The notes beneath the pieces were generated by a model. It was not told where the DNA came from, ran no database searches, and saw only the letters and a list, made by a program, of their open reading frames with translations. Shown piece by piece: positions 29,314-38,464 of a DNA stretch of 64,000 nt. Position numbers and translations under genes: made by a program. Every line of letters starts with the position of its first letter. The first letter of the stretch is position 1. Origin of the DNA: Shewanella hanedai (GTDB taxonomy: Bacteria > Pseudomonadota > Gammaproteobacteria > Enterobacterales > Shewanellaceae); contig NZ_VKGK01000014.1 of NCBI RefSeq assembly GCF_007197645.1, forward strand, positions 62,001 through 126,000, read 5' to 3'.

Positions 29314-29736
29314 CTATTTACGGTTCTCTAAGCGGATAACTAACTTAATTGCAGTCCAAACATCATCTATCGCGCAAATTTTATTGTCCACCAGCCCCAT
29401 GGGCAAGGCGATACTTCGCACCACATGGTCATTCACTTCAGACGGGATCCGAGCACTTTTCTTCGGCCATGAAACCCAGATAGTGCCATCTTGCTTCATC
29501 AGCGCGAGGTGCAGAGTTAACTGTTCAGCCAACTCTGCTGCAGACGTGGTAAAAATATGCACCAAATCTTCGCCCCAGCAAGCTTCAGGTAGAAACATCA
29601 CTCCTGGGGGCAATATCCCCAATAGTTGCTGATAATGCGCTGGGGCATTATGCAAGCAAACACTGTAACCCTCTTTTATGCCCAGTTTTGCATACAAGGG
29701 TTTCCCTGTTGGTGCTAACATCATACTAGATTTCAT
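29314..29736 (-). CDS. DUF3052-like protein
   Basis: A soluble product of about 140 residues resembling DUF3052: YAKLGIKEGYSVCLHNAPAHY near the start, a central FTTSAAELAEQL and DGTIWVSWPKKS, and VDNKICAIDDVWTAIKLVIR at the end. The family has unknown function. The start overlaps the end of the zinc-ribbon gene by 11 bp; the ATG at 29736 is chosen over the GTG just before it, though later ATGs at about 29724 are possible. Confidence 0.75.
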   Translation of the reverse strand: MKSSMMLAPTGKPLYAKLGIKEGYSVCLHNAPAHYQQLLGILPPGVMFLPEACWGEDLVHIFTTSAAELAEQLTLHLALMKQDGTIWVSWPKKSARIPSEVNDHVVRSIALPMGLVDNKICAIDDVWTAIKLVIRLENRK

Positions 29737-29977
29737 CACGTCCCCGCCATTCAGGCATTGTTGCCATATAATTTTTGGTTTTTTGAGCTATCTGTTCATG
29801 GCTGAGTGTGGGCTCTACCCGAGCCAGCCAGCGCTCCATCTTAGCAAAGACTTCCTCATAAGGCCTCAGCTGGCCATTCTCATCGACACAGTACTGGCAA
29901 TATTCCCCTTGCTCGTTAGTTACCATACCGCAACTCTCACAATGCATCTCTATCGTTGTTTCTTGTTTAGCTGTCAT
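29726..29977 (-). CDS. Small zinc-ribbon protein
   Basis: An 83-residue product with four Zn-ligand cysteines as CESCGM and CQYCVD (residues about 13-31), the 'putative zinc ribbon' kind, followed by a helical part (YEEVFAKMERWLARV). It is coupled to the DUF3052 gene. These two follow the ABC exporter genes on the same strand after a 55-bp gap, so cotranscription is possible, but there is no functional link that I can show. Confidence 0.8.
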   Translation of the reverse strand: MTAKQETTIEMHCESCGMVTNEQGEYCQYCVDENGQLRPYEEVFAKMERWLARVEPTLSHEQIAQKTKNYMATMPEWRGRDEI

Positions 29978-30032
29978 CTCGTTCTCCTTGGTTCACTTAT
30001 CTAAAATTAAGTAATAACATTAAAGATTCAAA

Positions 30033-31226
30033 TTAAAGGTTTAAATTAAAGGCTTTCGTTATTGGTAATCGCGCCGCCCGTAATGCAGGTAATAGACCAC
30101 CGAGCACGCCTATCGCAATCGCCAGTCCTACACCATTTAATATCACTGTGGGAGACAGCGTGAAATCAAACACGATTTGGGTGAAATTACGTCCTCCCAA
30201 TGTCGACGCGACAATGCCATCCACCATATAGTAAGCGATGACAATGCCAGCTAAGCCGCCAACAATGGCGTATAACACGGACTCAAGCATGGTCGCCCCA
30301 AATATGGCCCAGCCATTAAATCCTATCGCCCTCAGTGTTGCGATATCACCAGCCCGCTGTGAAACAGCCGAATACATCGCATTTAAGCTACCAGCTAACG
30401 TCCCCAAAGCCATGATAATGGCCAGTGGCCAGCCCAAATAAAACAAAAAGTCTGCGGTTCCTGATGCTTGTTGCTTAAAATATTCAGCTTCAGTAAACAC
30501 CTCGGCATTCAGTCGGTCATCTTCAGCAATAAACGTTTGGATACTGCTTATAGCACCGGGATTCTCCAGCCTTACTCGCAATAACTGCACACTACCAGCT
30601 CGATTAAACTGACTTTGCACCGTTTTTGCATCGGCCCAAAGCTCACTATCAAACACAGAGCCTTTGCCACCGAAAATCCCCACGACTTTCCACAAATTGC
30701 GGCCTAATTTAATCTCACTATTAAGATCCAAGCCGCTGAACTGTTTCACTGCGGCTTGCCCTACTACAATTTCATTTTTGCCAGGGGTGAACATCCTCCC
30801 CTCAAGCAAAGCCAAATTATCTCTTAATGCGACCCCTTCAAGATCGATTCCCCGCAAGGGTAAATTAACCTTATCGCCACCCGCTCTTTTAGTGCCGTTA
30901 ACGATGACGTACAGTTCTGCTGATATTTCGGGTAAACCTTCCATGCGAGCGATGCCTGGCGCATTTCTAAGAATATTGACAACCTCAGGCGTGAAAGAGC
31001 TATTGAGTTCGGATTGAGATCCATTACGCAAAATAATGGCTAAATCTTCCGAACCAGAGCTTTCTACCGTGGCAGAAAACCCGCTGTTCATCGCGAGAAA
31101 AACCTGCAGTACAGCGATCACAACCGCAATCGAGATAAGGATGACAAGTGTTTCCCAAAAGCGACTGGGAATGGTTTTTAAATTCATCAGCGTGATAGCG
31201 CCGATCTGTCGAATAAACATAGACAT
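30033..31226 (-). CDS. ABC exporter permease (MacB/FtsX type)
   Basis: The 397-residue product has the MacB/DevC topology: one membrane helix near 20-45, a periplasmic domain (about 50-260) and three helices at the C-terminus with the FtsX signature AMYSAVSQRAGDIATLRAIGF. Such permeases use ATP hydrolysis to drive export from the periplasm rather than through the inner membrane. It is the second of two permeases that are adjacent on the same strand with 3 bp between them, so the transporter is likely a heterodimer with the ATPase encoded upstream. Confidence 0.9.
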   Translation of the reverse strand: MSMFIRQIGAITLMNLKTIPSRFWETLVILISIAVVIAVLQVFLAMNSGFSATVESSGSEDLAIILRNGSQSELNSSFTPEVVNILRNAPGIARMEGLPEISAELYVIVNGTKRAGGDKVNLPLRGIDLEGVALRDNLALLEGRMFTPGKNEIVVGQAAVKQFSGLDLNSEIKLGRNLWKVVGIFGGKGSVFDSELWADAKTVQSQFNRAGSVQLLRVRLENPGAISSIQTFIAEDDRLNAEVFTEAEYFKQQASGTADFLFYLGWPLAIIMALGTLAGSLNAMYSAVSQRAGDIATLRAIGFNGWAIFGATMLESVLYAIVGGLAGIVIAYYMVDGIVASTLGGRNFTQIVFDFTLSPTVILNGVGLAIAIGVLGGLLPALRAARLPITKAFNLNL

Positions 31227-31229
31227 GGC

Positions 31230-32393
31230 TTAGCTCCTTCGCAGTGCGTCAACGGTATTTAACGACATCGCTCGGTAGGCGGGTAACGCCCCCGTGATGC
31301 CCCCCAGCAGCAACATATACACGACAGCTTGCAGTACCGTTGAAGGTGTCAACAGCAATGCAGGCACTATCGATTGGATCTGTGGAATTTTGCCCATTGC
31401 ATCCAGCGCAAAATAAGACAAGGCTAGGCCAATGGTGCCACTGCTTAAGGTTAAAAACATAGCCTCACTTAACACCAACTTGAATATCTGCGGACGAGAA
31501 AAGCCCAGTGCTTTTAGCACCCCAATCTCACGAGTTCGCTCTCTCACCGTCATCGAAATGGAATTCCCTACAACCAGTAAAATAGCAAAGAAGACTGCAG
31601 ACAATACCGCGGTGATAATCAAACCAATGCTGCCAAGTTGCTCCACAAAAGCCTTATTGAATTGACGTTCCGTCGTTGTACGGGTTTCAGCAGCAGAGTT
31701 TTCAAATCGATCATCGATGGCCACCATTATTGCGTCATTATCCTTGGCATTTTCCGTGTTAAGCACCATCCAGCCGATGGTGTTGCCCCCAGAGGTTCGA
31801 GTTTGAGCGAAGTAATCATAATGAAGGAACAGTTGATCGGTATCGGTTTGAGCATCTTTGCCGTCATAGATACCGGATATCAAGACCTCCCAATCCTGGC
31901 CTCCTGACTTATGGGAAAACAAGTTGGAAGAAACAGCCACCTTATCCCCTATTAGCCAGCCATATCGTTCAGCCATCGCCCTGCCTACCAGCATTCCCAC
32001 AGGCGTTTGCTGCCAATTTGTAAGCAATTCATCATCCAACACGTAATTGTCATACACAGACAGATAAGTATCAGCGTCCACCGCATAACCAATAAGCGGA
32101 TCGGTTGGATCAAGATAATAGGCGCCAAACCAGCTGGCGTGAGTGAGTTGCTTCACGCCATCCATAGTGTCGACTTTATTGATATAGGAATAAGGCAGAG
32201 GTTGCGTGAAGTTAATTTTGTTCATCACAATCAATCTGTCATTAGCCGCCAGCTCAGAACCTGATTCGAAGGCACTGTAAAAAGAGCCCAAAAACCCGAA
32301 GAGAAAAAAGGCAACAATCAAGGCAAAACTGTTGAGAAACCAACGTACTTTGTTTCTGGCAATATTATGAAGAAGTAGAAAAAAGCTGTTCAT
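31230..32393 (-). CDS. ABC exporter permease (MacB/FtsX type)
   Basis: The 387-residue product has an N-terminal membrane helix (about 15-38), a periplasmic domain and three C-terminal helices with VRERTREIGVLKALGFSRPQIF, the FtsX signature. It pairs with the permease encoded 3 bp downstream; the two differ enough to form a heterodimer. Its start overlaps the ATPase stop by 4 bp. Confidence 0.9.
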   Translation of the reverse strand: MNSFFLLLHNIARNKVRWFLNSFALIVAFFLFGFLGSFYSAFESGSELAANDRLIVMNKINFTQPLPYSYINKVDTMDGVKQLTHASWFGAYYLDPTDPLIGYAVDADTYLSVYDNYVLDDELLTNWQQTPVGMLVGRAMAERYGWLIGDKVAVSSNLFSHKSGGQDWEVLISGIYDGKDAQTDTDQLFLHYDYFAQTRTSGGNTIGWMVLNTENAKDNDAIMVAIDDRFENSAAETRTTTERQFNKAFVEQLGSIGLIITAVLSAVFFAILLVVGNSISMTVRERTREIGVLKALGFSRPQIFKLVLSEAMFLTLSSGTIGLALSYFALDAMGKIPQIQSIVPALLLTPSTVLQAVVYMLLLGGITGALPAYRAMSLNTVDALRRS

Positions 32394-33181
32394 GTCACCA
32401 CTCCTTTTTCTGCCACCAGCTCACCAGACATCCCAGCTGTGTCTTCCTTGATGGCGGTGGCTTCCTGAGTCACCACCGCATCTTTGGCAACGACAACTTC
32501 CTTGTTAACGATCATCCCTTTATCCAATTCCACACGATGTTTGGCGTACTGTGCAGCCAACGGATCATGGGTCACCATAATGATGGTTTTCTTAAACTCT
32601 TGATTCAGTAAACGCAGAATATCCAGTACTTGAGTCGCCGTTTCCCGATCAAGGTTTCCTGTTGGTTCATCACACAGTAAAATATCTGGATCGCCGACTA
32701 TCGCTCGCGCCACAGCAACACGCTGATTTTGCCCGCCAGACATTTCATTAGGTTTGTGACCTTTTCTATCAACAAGCCCAACCAATTCAAGGGCTGCCAT
32801 CACCTTTTCTCGCCGCTGGCTTCGGGTTAATTGACGTAATAATAGCGGTAACTCGACATTGCCTGCGGCGCTTAACATCGGCATCAAGTTAAACGATTGA
32901 AATACAAATCCGACATGCTGCGCCCGCCAAGCCGATAACTCAGCTTCTGTTGTGTCATGATATTGTCGGCCTCGATAAAGCACGGTTCCCTGTGTGGGTT
33001 TATCAATCCCGCCGATTAAATTAAGTAAGGTTGTTTTACCTGAGCCAGATGGCCCCATAATCGCCAGAAAATCCCCTTGGTTAATATCCATATTCAAATT
33101 TGAAAAAATTGATACTTCAGTTTTACCTTTAATAAAACTTTTTGATAAAGACTTTATTTCAAATAATTTATCTACACCCAT
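32390..33181 (-). CDS. ABC transporter ATPase (LolD/MacB/DevA group)
   Basis: The 263-residue product has Walker A GPSGSGKTTLLN, the Q-loop, signature MSGGQNQRVAVARA, Walker B ILLCDEPTGNLD and the H-loop VTHD. It fits the group of ATPases that serve FtsX-type permeases. After the domain (about 225) comes an unusual tail of about 38 residues made of short Val/Lys/Glu/Ala-rich units (KEVVVAKDAVVTQEATAIKE), which is not part of the fold. It precedes the two permeases, overlapping the first by 4 bp. Confidence 0.93.
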   Translation of the reverse strand: MGVDKLFEIKSLSKSFIKGKTEVSIFSNLNMDINQGDFLAIMGPSGSGKTTLLNLIGGIDKPTQGTVLYRGRQYHDTTEAELSAWRAQHVGFVFQSFNLMPMLSAAGNVELPLLLRQLTRSQRREKVMAALELVGLVDRKGHKPNEMSGGQNQRVAVARAIVGDPDILLCDEPTGNLDRETATQVLDILRLLNQEFKKTIIMVTHDPLAAQYAKHRVELDKGMIVNKEVVVAKDAVVTQEATAIKEDTAGMSGELVAEKGVVT

Positions 33182-33345
33182 AATTAAACCCTAATGTTTT
33201 AGCATTCCAATTATATTTAAAAAACATTGCCAACTCAGAGAAGTCACATCATTGTCTGATACGATTAGCAATTCCATTTACTCGTTTTAATTTAACGTTA
33301 GAACGTGACAACAAGTGACTAAATAAATGACAATCACTCACTGAA

Positions 33346-34455
33346 TTAATTTAAAAAAGAAACCGTTACCCCCATACCTGGCAATATTGTTTCATTAAGC
33401 TCCGTTATCTTTATTCGAACTCGAAAAACACCTTTAGCTCTATCTGCTGCCGGAATTATCGCCTCAACATAAGACGGTATATTCTCGCCTTTATAGGCAT
33501 CTAGAATGGCGTTGACCTTTTGCCCGCTAAATACTTTCTGGATATACGCTTCATTGACTTCAACCTCAATCTCAAGTGAGGCCATGTCGACTAAGGTGCA
33601 AATGCCCGTTCGGGTGAATCCTCCACCGGCAGAATCCGGTGACACTATCTCCCCCATTTGGGCATTTTTCTCAATCACAACACCATCAAAAGGTGCCCGC
33701 ACTGAGTGTTTGTCATACTTCAACTGCTTAAGCTGTATTTCCGCCTTCATCCGCTCTACCTCAGCGTTGGCGACCAACAAAGCATTTTCATGTTTCAGTA
33801 AGCGGGTTTGCGCCTGAGTGAACAACTCTTCGCTGACAAACTGTGACTTTCTCAATGCTTTTAATCGTGCCGCTTCTCGCTGAGATTCATGAATATCGGC
33901 TTTAAGAGCTGGAATCGCAACTCGCTTTACCTGCATGTTGCTATTGACTAAATCAAGATCTGCTGCGGCCAGTGCTCTATCCAAAACAGCGAGTACTTGC
34001 CCTTTGCTAACCCTGTCGCCCTCTTCAACTAATACCTGACGTAGCAAGCCACTGAGTTCAGCAGATACCGTTGCTGCGCGGCGCGCGACCACATAACCAG
34101 AAGCATTCAGCACCACAACTTCGTCATCCCCAGATGCTGAAATCAATGGATGGCTCTCAGAGCCAAGTTCACTCTTTGACGCATGGTCGCCAGTGCTCGA
34201 ATTATTCGATATCTTACTCGATATAGTGACCTCATCGATTTGAGGATGCTTTTCACTAACTACATCAGAACGATTACCCTCAAAACTATTCCCATCAAAA
34301 ACAATGTCACCGTTGTTTATATAAAATAAGCAAAAGTAAATAAGCCAAAAGAATATAATCAACGAAATAAATATAATCACCTTTGATCTTATTCCGCTTT
34401 CATTTACTGAAGTGTCATTCTTTAACTTTTCCAATAAATGCTTTTTATCAGACAC
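33346..34455 (-). CDS. HlyD/MacA-type periplasmic adaptor
   Basis: The product of about 369 residues has a cytoplasmic start, one membrane helix (about 25-45), a Ser/Asp-rich spacer and the adaptor body: ARRAATVSAELSGLLRQVLVEEGDRVSKGQVLAVLD (barrel-sandwich, first half), a helical hairpin (about 185-240) and VRAPFDGVVIEKNAQMGEIV (second half). Such proteins link an inner-membrane exporter to an outer-membrane channel. The GTG at 34455 is chosen because GGTGGAGG lies 5 bp upstream. No TolC-like gene is present here, so an outer-membrane partner must be elsewhere. It precedes the ATPase. Confidence 0.9.
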   Translation of the reverse strand: MSDKKHLLEKLKNDTSVNESGIRSKVIIFISLIIFFWLIYFCLFYINNGDIVFDGNSFEGNRSDVVSEKHPQIDEVTISSKISNNSSTGDHASKSELGSESHPLISASGDDEVVVLNASGYVVARRAATVSAELSGLLRQVLVEEGDRVSKGQVLAVLDRALAAADLDLVNSNMQVKRVAIPALKADIHESQREAARLKALRKSQFVSEELFTQAQTRLLKHENALLVANAEVERMKAEIQLKQLKYDKHSVRAPFDGVVIEKNAQMGEIVSPDSAGGGFTRTGICTLVDMASLEIEVEVNEAYIQKVFSGQKVNAILDAYKGENIPSYVEAIIPAADRAKGVFRVRIKITELNETILPGMGVTVSFLN

Positions 34456-34626
34456 AAAACCTCCACCAAGCTGTTTCATATAACAGCGTAAAAATTGGTT
34501 TTATAAAAACGATGATATAAAAAGAACAACATGGTTCGTCTATAAATACGACCACAACACTCTCAATCTTATGGCAATTGAAATACTCATTAACTTTGCA
34601 TATTCTAGGATTAATTACGTCCGCCA

Positions 34627-35904
34627 TTAGTACATAAACATCTTTGCCCCTGAGCCCCATTCTTGCCTGATTGCTTCTAAACCGGGCCCAATGGGACCAT
34701 CTCCCGTTTGAGGGTATTTCTCCGGCCCCACGGTTAAATGCATCATCATGCCGCCGGGATATTCGCCATCATTGGTAATGTGAGGTGCGCTATGGCAATG
34801 CATAGGCCAATCGCCTGGGTTATTGGTTCTCAAAATGAAATCTTTACGTTCAGCTGGACCAATAGGCATGGTATCCATCTCAATGGGGCTTTCCATCGGT
34901 GCACCATCTTTATGGGTGACCAAAAATGTATGCCCATGCAGATGTATATAGTGCTCCTGAGTACCTGCATTAATAAATCGCAGCCGGATGGTATCGCCCA
35001 CCTCAGTATGTATTCCCTGAGTATCGGGAAACGACCTGCCGTTAATGGTAAAAAAGTTAGCCCCTAAAATCTCCCTCGGATGCCCCGGCTTTCCCTGTTG
35101 CGCATAACTGCTATCCCACTCTTGCAACACGTACACCAAATCTTGATCGACCTCAGGATCAGGCTCTTTGGGCAGGACAATAAATGCCCCACTAAGTCCC
35201 CTCGCCATATGCTCATTGGTTTTTACATGGCAATGATAAAAATGGGTGCCTGCAGGTCTTGCAATAAACTCATAGGTAAACACCTCACCCGGTTCAACTG
35301 GCCTAGGCGCATTCGAATTGTGCTCGGCATGTTCTCCCCCCATGTCTGGGTGAGGTGCGCCATCCATGCGCTGTGGACTGTATAAGCCATGGGAATGGAT
35401 AGTGTGCGGCACTGTTGTTTCATTGATTAAAGTGATGCGGATCCAATCCCCCTCCCGAGCAACTAAAGTTGGGCCAGGAATTTTGCCACCAAAGGCCCAT
35501 ACCTTATAGTCAGTTCCGTCCGCCAACGTCAATTGGCTATCCGTAACGACCATCTGGTATTCCCATACGGTTTTATCTCCCTCGGTAAAGGGACCTTTGC
35601 TGACAAAGAGTCGTTCGGCATCGTCATCTACCGGCGGCTTAGCCCCATTCCAGTCGGTACTGTAGTTCGCGATCAGTTTTTCAAACTCCCCTAAAGCCGG
35701 AGTCTTCTGGCCATCTTGTTGATCAACAAGCGGACTACCATGTTCGTGATGTGACGTCGAAACTGCTGCCATATCTTGATGGATATCGACTGGCAATACC
35801 TCTATTGGCACTGCATTGTCGGCCATAACGTTCAATGGCAGCAATGCCGCCATCATGATCAACGAAATGGCAAAAGAGCCCGATAGCACCGATAAGCTCT
35901 TCAT
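34627..35904 (-). CDS. Two-domain multicopper oxidase (laccase-like), exported
   Basis: The 425-residue product has a signal peptide (ending NVMA) and two cupredoxin domains. Copper-binding segments are HTIHSHGL, FYHCHVKTNEHM, HYIHLHGHTF and the HCH of MHCHSAPHI with a Met-rich GGMMMHL after it. That gives the HxHG / HCH / HxxHxH / HCHxxxH set of multicopper oxidases, so it probably oxidises a phenolic or other donor with O2, or stores electrons from one. It is the last gene of the polyketide-like operon and overlaps the KS-alpha stop by 4 bp. Confidence 0.85.
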   Translation of the reverse strand: MKSLSVLSGSFAISLIMMAALLPLNVMADNAVPIEVLPVDIHQDMAAVSTSHHEHGSPLVDQQDGQKTPALGEFEKLIANYSTDWNGAKPPVDDDAERLFVSKGPFTEGDKTVWEYQMVVTDSQLTLADGTDYKVWAFGGKIPGPTLVAREGDWIRITLINETTVPHTIHSHGLYSPQRMDGAPHPDMGGEHAEHNSNAPRPVEPGEVFTYEFIARPAGTHFYHCHVKTNEHMARGLSGAFIVLPKEPDPEVDQDLVYVLQEWDSSYAQQGKPGHPREILGANFFTINGRSFPDTQGIHTEVGDTIRLRFINAGTQEHYIHLHGHTFLVTHKDGAPMESPIEMDTMPIGPAERKDFILRTNNPGDWPMHCHSAPHITNDGEYPGGMMMHLTVGPEKYPQTGDGPIGPGLEAIRQEWGSGAKMFMY

Positions 35905-37172
35905 TGGTATCGGCTCATCGTTAGCGCAGAGTGGATACCTGAAAATCCGCTGGAAAGCTTCAATATATGGTCCATCGGCTGGTAACGCCCCACATTAGCG
36001 ACATAGTCTAAGTCGCAACCATGATCCGGTCGCTGTAGATTAATCGTGGGGAACACAAATTGATATTTTAGCGACAAGGCACACGCCGCGATCTCAATGG
36101 CGTTTGATGCCCCGAGCGCATGGCCGACCATCGCCTTAAGTGAATTCACTGAGATGTCATGGGCGTGTTCACCAAGTACTGCTTTAATGGCGTTGGTTTC
36201 ACAGATATCATTTTGAGGCGTTGAACTCCCGTGGGCATTAACATGATCAATCTGTTGCGGGCTCAACTCACCCCGCTCTAAACAGATCTCCATACAATCG
36301 GCCAAAGCGGTGCCCTTTTCTGGCAAATCCGTCATGTGAAAACAGTTGTTCAACGAGTGATAACCCCCAATCTCTCCGTAAATATGAGCCCCTCGCGCCA
36401 ATGCAAACTCTAACTCCTCTAACACCAGAATTGCCGCTCCCTCACCCAGTACAAATCCGTCACGGCCATAAGAAAAGGGTCGTGATGCACTGGCAGGATC
36501 ATCAGCGCGCTTGCTTAACGCCCCCAATGCATCAAACGCGGCGTACACCACTGGAGTGATTGGCGCCTCAACACCACCACAAATGCAGATATCGCTTTCC
36601 CCTGATTGAATATATTCAGCGGCGGTACCGATGGCATCTAAACCCGAAGTACAACCAGTGGAAATGGTTAACACCTGTCGATTACACCCAAATAGATTAG
36701 CCATAAGGTGGCTCATGCCATGAAAACACATCTCATCAATCAAGGTGTCCGGCGTTCTACTTTGGTCAAGCTTGCCATCCACATCCATGGATAAAAAGCT
36801 GTGTTCCATCGCGGTGGTTTCACCTACTGCAGTGCCTAACACAACCGATTTTCGCGCTTGGCTGTGATCAAAACCGCCAGAGTTCAATCCAGCATCTTCT
36901 ATTGCCAGCGTATAACCAGTCAGCGCCATGTCCATCAACCTGTTTTTTACGCCGCCAGTATTGGCAAATGCACCTGCAGGCACTGCGGCAACAATTGGCG
37001 ATCTTAAATGGTCAAATAAGGGAAAGTCGTTAATTTTATCAAGCGATGTAACGCCATTACGGCCAGTTTTCAGTCCCTGCCAAAAATCTCGATTTCCCAC
37101 GCCTATTGGTGTTACTGGGCCTAGGCCGGTTATCACGACACGTTTTCTCTGTTTATTATTCTGGTTCATCAT
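35901..37172 (-). CDS. Type II PKS ketosynthase alpha (KS-alpha)
   Basis: The 423-residue product is a beta-ketoacyl synthase whose active-site segment TISTGCTSGLDAIG (Cys174) carries TGCTSGLD, characteristic of aromatic type II PKS KS-alpha (ActI-ORF1 type) rather than FabF/FabB. The two catalytic histidines are His314 in NAHGSSTPQND and His351 in VGHALGASNAIE. It should decarboxylate malonyl-ACP and extend the chain with the KS-beta. It is 10 kb from KS-beta and the ACP, at the other end of the operon. Its start has no strong ribosome-binding site, and a 140-bp gap with two hairpins precedes it. Confidence 0.93.
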   Translation of the reverse strand: MMNQNNKQRKRVVITGLGPVTPIGVGNRDFWQGLKTGRNGVTSLDKINDFPLFDHLRSPIVAAVPAGAFANTGGVKNRLMDMALTGYTLAIEDAGLNSGGFDHSQARKSVVLGTAVGETTAMEHSFLSMDVDGKLDQSRTPDTLIDEMCFHGMSHLMANLFGCNRQVLTISTGCTSGLDAIGTAAEYIQSGESDICICGGVEAPITPVVYAAFDALGALSKRADDPASASRPFSYGRDGFVLGEGAAILVLEELEFALARGAHIYGEIGGYHSLNNCFHMTDLPEKGTALADCMEICLERGELSPQQIDHVNAHGSSTPQNDICETNAIKAVLGEHAHDISVNSLKAMVGHALGASNAIEIAACALSLKYQFVFPTINLQRPDHGCDLDYVANVGRYQPMDHILKLSSGFSGIHSALTMSRYQ

Positions 37173-37186
37173 TCATTTGCGAGACA

Positions 37187-37228
37187 GCCCTCATCCATCA
37201 GGGCGGGATAGCATCCGTCAGTAGACGG
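37187..37228. promoter_or_regulatory. Paired hairpins upstream of KS-alpha
   Basis: Two small stems, GCCCT/AGGGC (37187-37204) and CCGTC/GACGG (37215-37228), lie in the 140-bp gap between the cytochrome and KS-alpha genes. They are the only long spacing in the operon besides that before the HlyD gene. A role in mRNA processing or in tuning KS-alpha level is inference. Confidence 0.4.
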
Positions 37229-37312
37229 CCATGTGCTCGACTCTCCATTTATGCAGCTATCAATTCATCGTGGTTAATCCAACGGGGACAACTTATCCAT
37301 CAAACACTCTGT

Positions 37313-38464
37313 TCAGCGTCTTCCCTTGGGGTTTTCTGTTTGACTCAATTGACGCAGATAGGCCACTAGCGCTTCAATATCTTTGTCTTTAATCAAGGCG
37401 CCCCAGGCTGGCATCAGAGTTGATTTATCCACCGATACTCCACCAAACTTAATCACTTTAAACAGGTGCTCATTAGAGAGTTTTTTCATCTCCTTGGCTG
37501 AGGTGTGATTTCTCGGTTCCTGAGCCAAGAAACTCGAATTGAGCCCCAATCCATCACCACTGATCCCATGGCATTGAGAACACGCAATCTGATAGATTTT
37601 CTCTGCTCGCCCTTCGATACTCGACACATCCTGTGGCGGTTTATCACGGTAGAGCTTCTCTCGCATGCTGACCTGTGCAGCTGATTCTTCCCCGAACAAT
37701 GCGCTGTCTCTGTCTAGCATTAGGTAGTCCGTCATCGCCACCAATTGGTCACTGCGAACGCGGAGTTTTGGCATCGGCACCGTGTCCCAGTAATAGGGAT
37801 CTTGCATGTAAGAGGTCAGCCACTGAGCTTGATATCGACTACTGGCGGAGTCAAACCCAGGTCCTGTCACGCCGCCCTTATCACCGACTCGATGGCAACT
37901 GCCACAACCCAGAATTTTATTAAAATGTATCGCACCTTTAATCACTGGCGTTCCGTTAAATGCCGGATAGGGATTCAATGGCAGTTGTTGTTGCGCCAAA
38001 AAGTCAGTCAGCAGCCTGGCTTTACTCTCATCAACAGCTAGGTGCTTATCTTTGAAAGCCGTACTGATTTTATCCCCGTCATCGCCAACCAAGGTTCGAC
38101 GATATGCTAAATAACCAGCTGGCCTAATGGCGACCGGCTCTTGCAACCAGTCCTGTAGCCACTCATCACGATACTTGCTTCCAGCCGATACGAGCGATGG
38201 CCCTTTTCTATCCCAAAGCGTGAGTAAATCACGATTCGAGTCATATTCAAGAGAGTGACAAGAGGCGCATGCTTGCTTAAACATTGCCTCACCACTTCTC
38301 CCTTCTTCTGCGGGCTTAAGCTCTGGTGCTGCTTGCACCAAAGGCTCCTCTTGAACATTCTCATGAGCCTCTGCAGGCTCTCCAAAAAGTGCAGTAAACA
38401 TCGCGACTAGCGCAGCCAGATAGCACTTTACACTTGGTGTGAGTGGATCATTGATGACACTCAT
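37313..38464 (-). CDS. Triheme cytochrome c, periplasmic
   Basis: The product of about 383 residues has an N-terminal hydrophobic signal ending GEPAEA, then three CXXCH heme sites: CASCH, CGSCH and CSQCH. The last domain (about 285-375) is a classic mono-heme fold with MPAWGALIKDKDIEALVAYLR as the distal Met region. The start ATG at 38464 has AAGGAGG 7 bp upstream and overlaps the cyclase stop by 4 bp; an upstream start gives no signal. Likely carries electrons for oxidations in this cluster. Confidence 0.9.
   Translation of the reverse strand: MSVINDPLTPSVKCYLAALVAMFTALFGEPAEAHENVQEEPLVQAAPELKPAEEGRSGEAMFKQACASCHSLEYDSNRDLLTLWDRKGPSLVSAGSKYRDEWLQDWLQEPVAIRPAGYLAYRRTLVGDDGDKISTAFKDKHLAVDESKARLLTDFLAQQQLPLNPYPAFNGTPVIKGAIHFNKILGCGSCHRVGDKGGVTGPGFDSASSRYQAQWLTSYMQDPYYWDTVPMPKLRVRSDQLVAMTDYLMLDRDSALFGEESAAQVSMREKLYRDKPPQDVSSIEGRAEKIYQIACSQCHGISGDGLGLNSSFLAQEPRNHTSAKEMKKLSNEHLFKVIKFGGVSVDKSTLMPAWGALIKDKDIEALVAYLRQLSQTENPKGRR

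Noticed and set aside
30664..31017. Long frame opposite the MacB-type permease gene
   Set aside because: It overlaps a clearly coding gene completely, has no ribosome-binding site and no recognised family.
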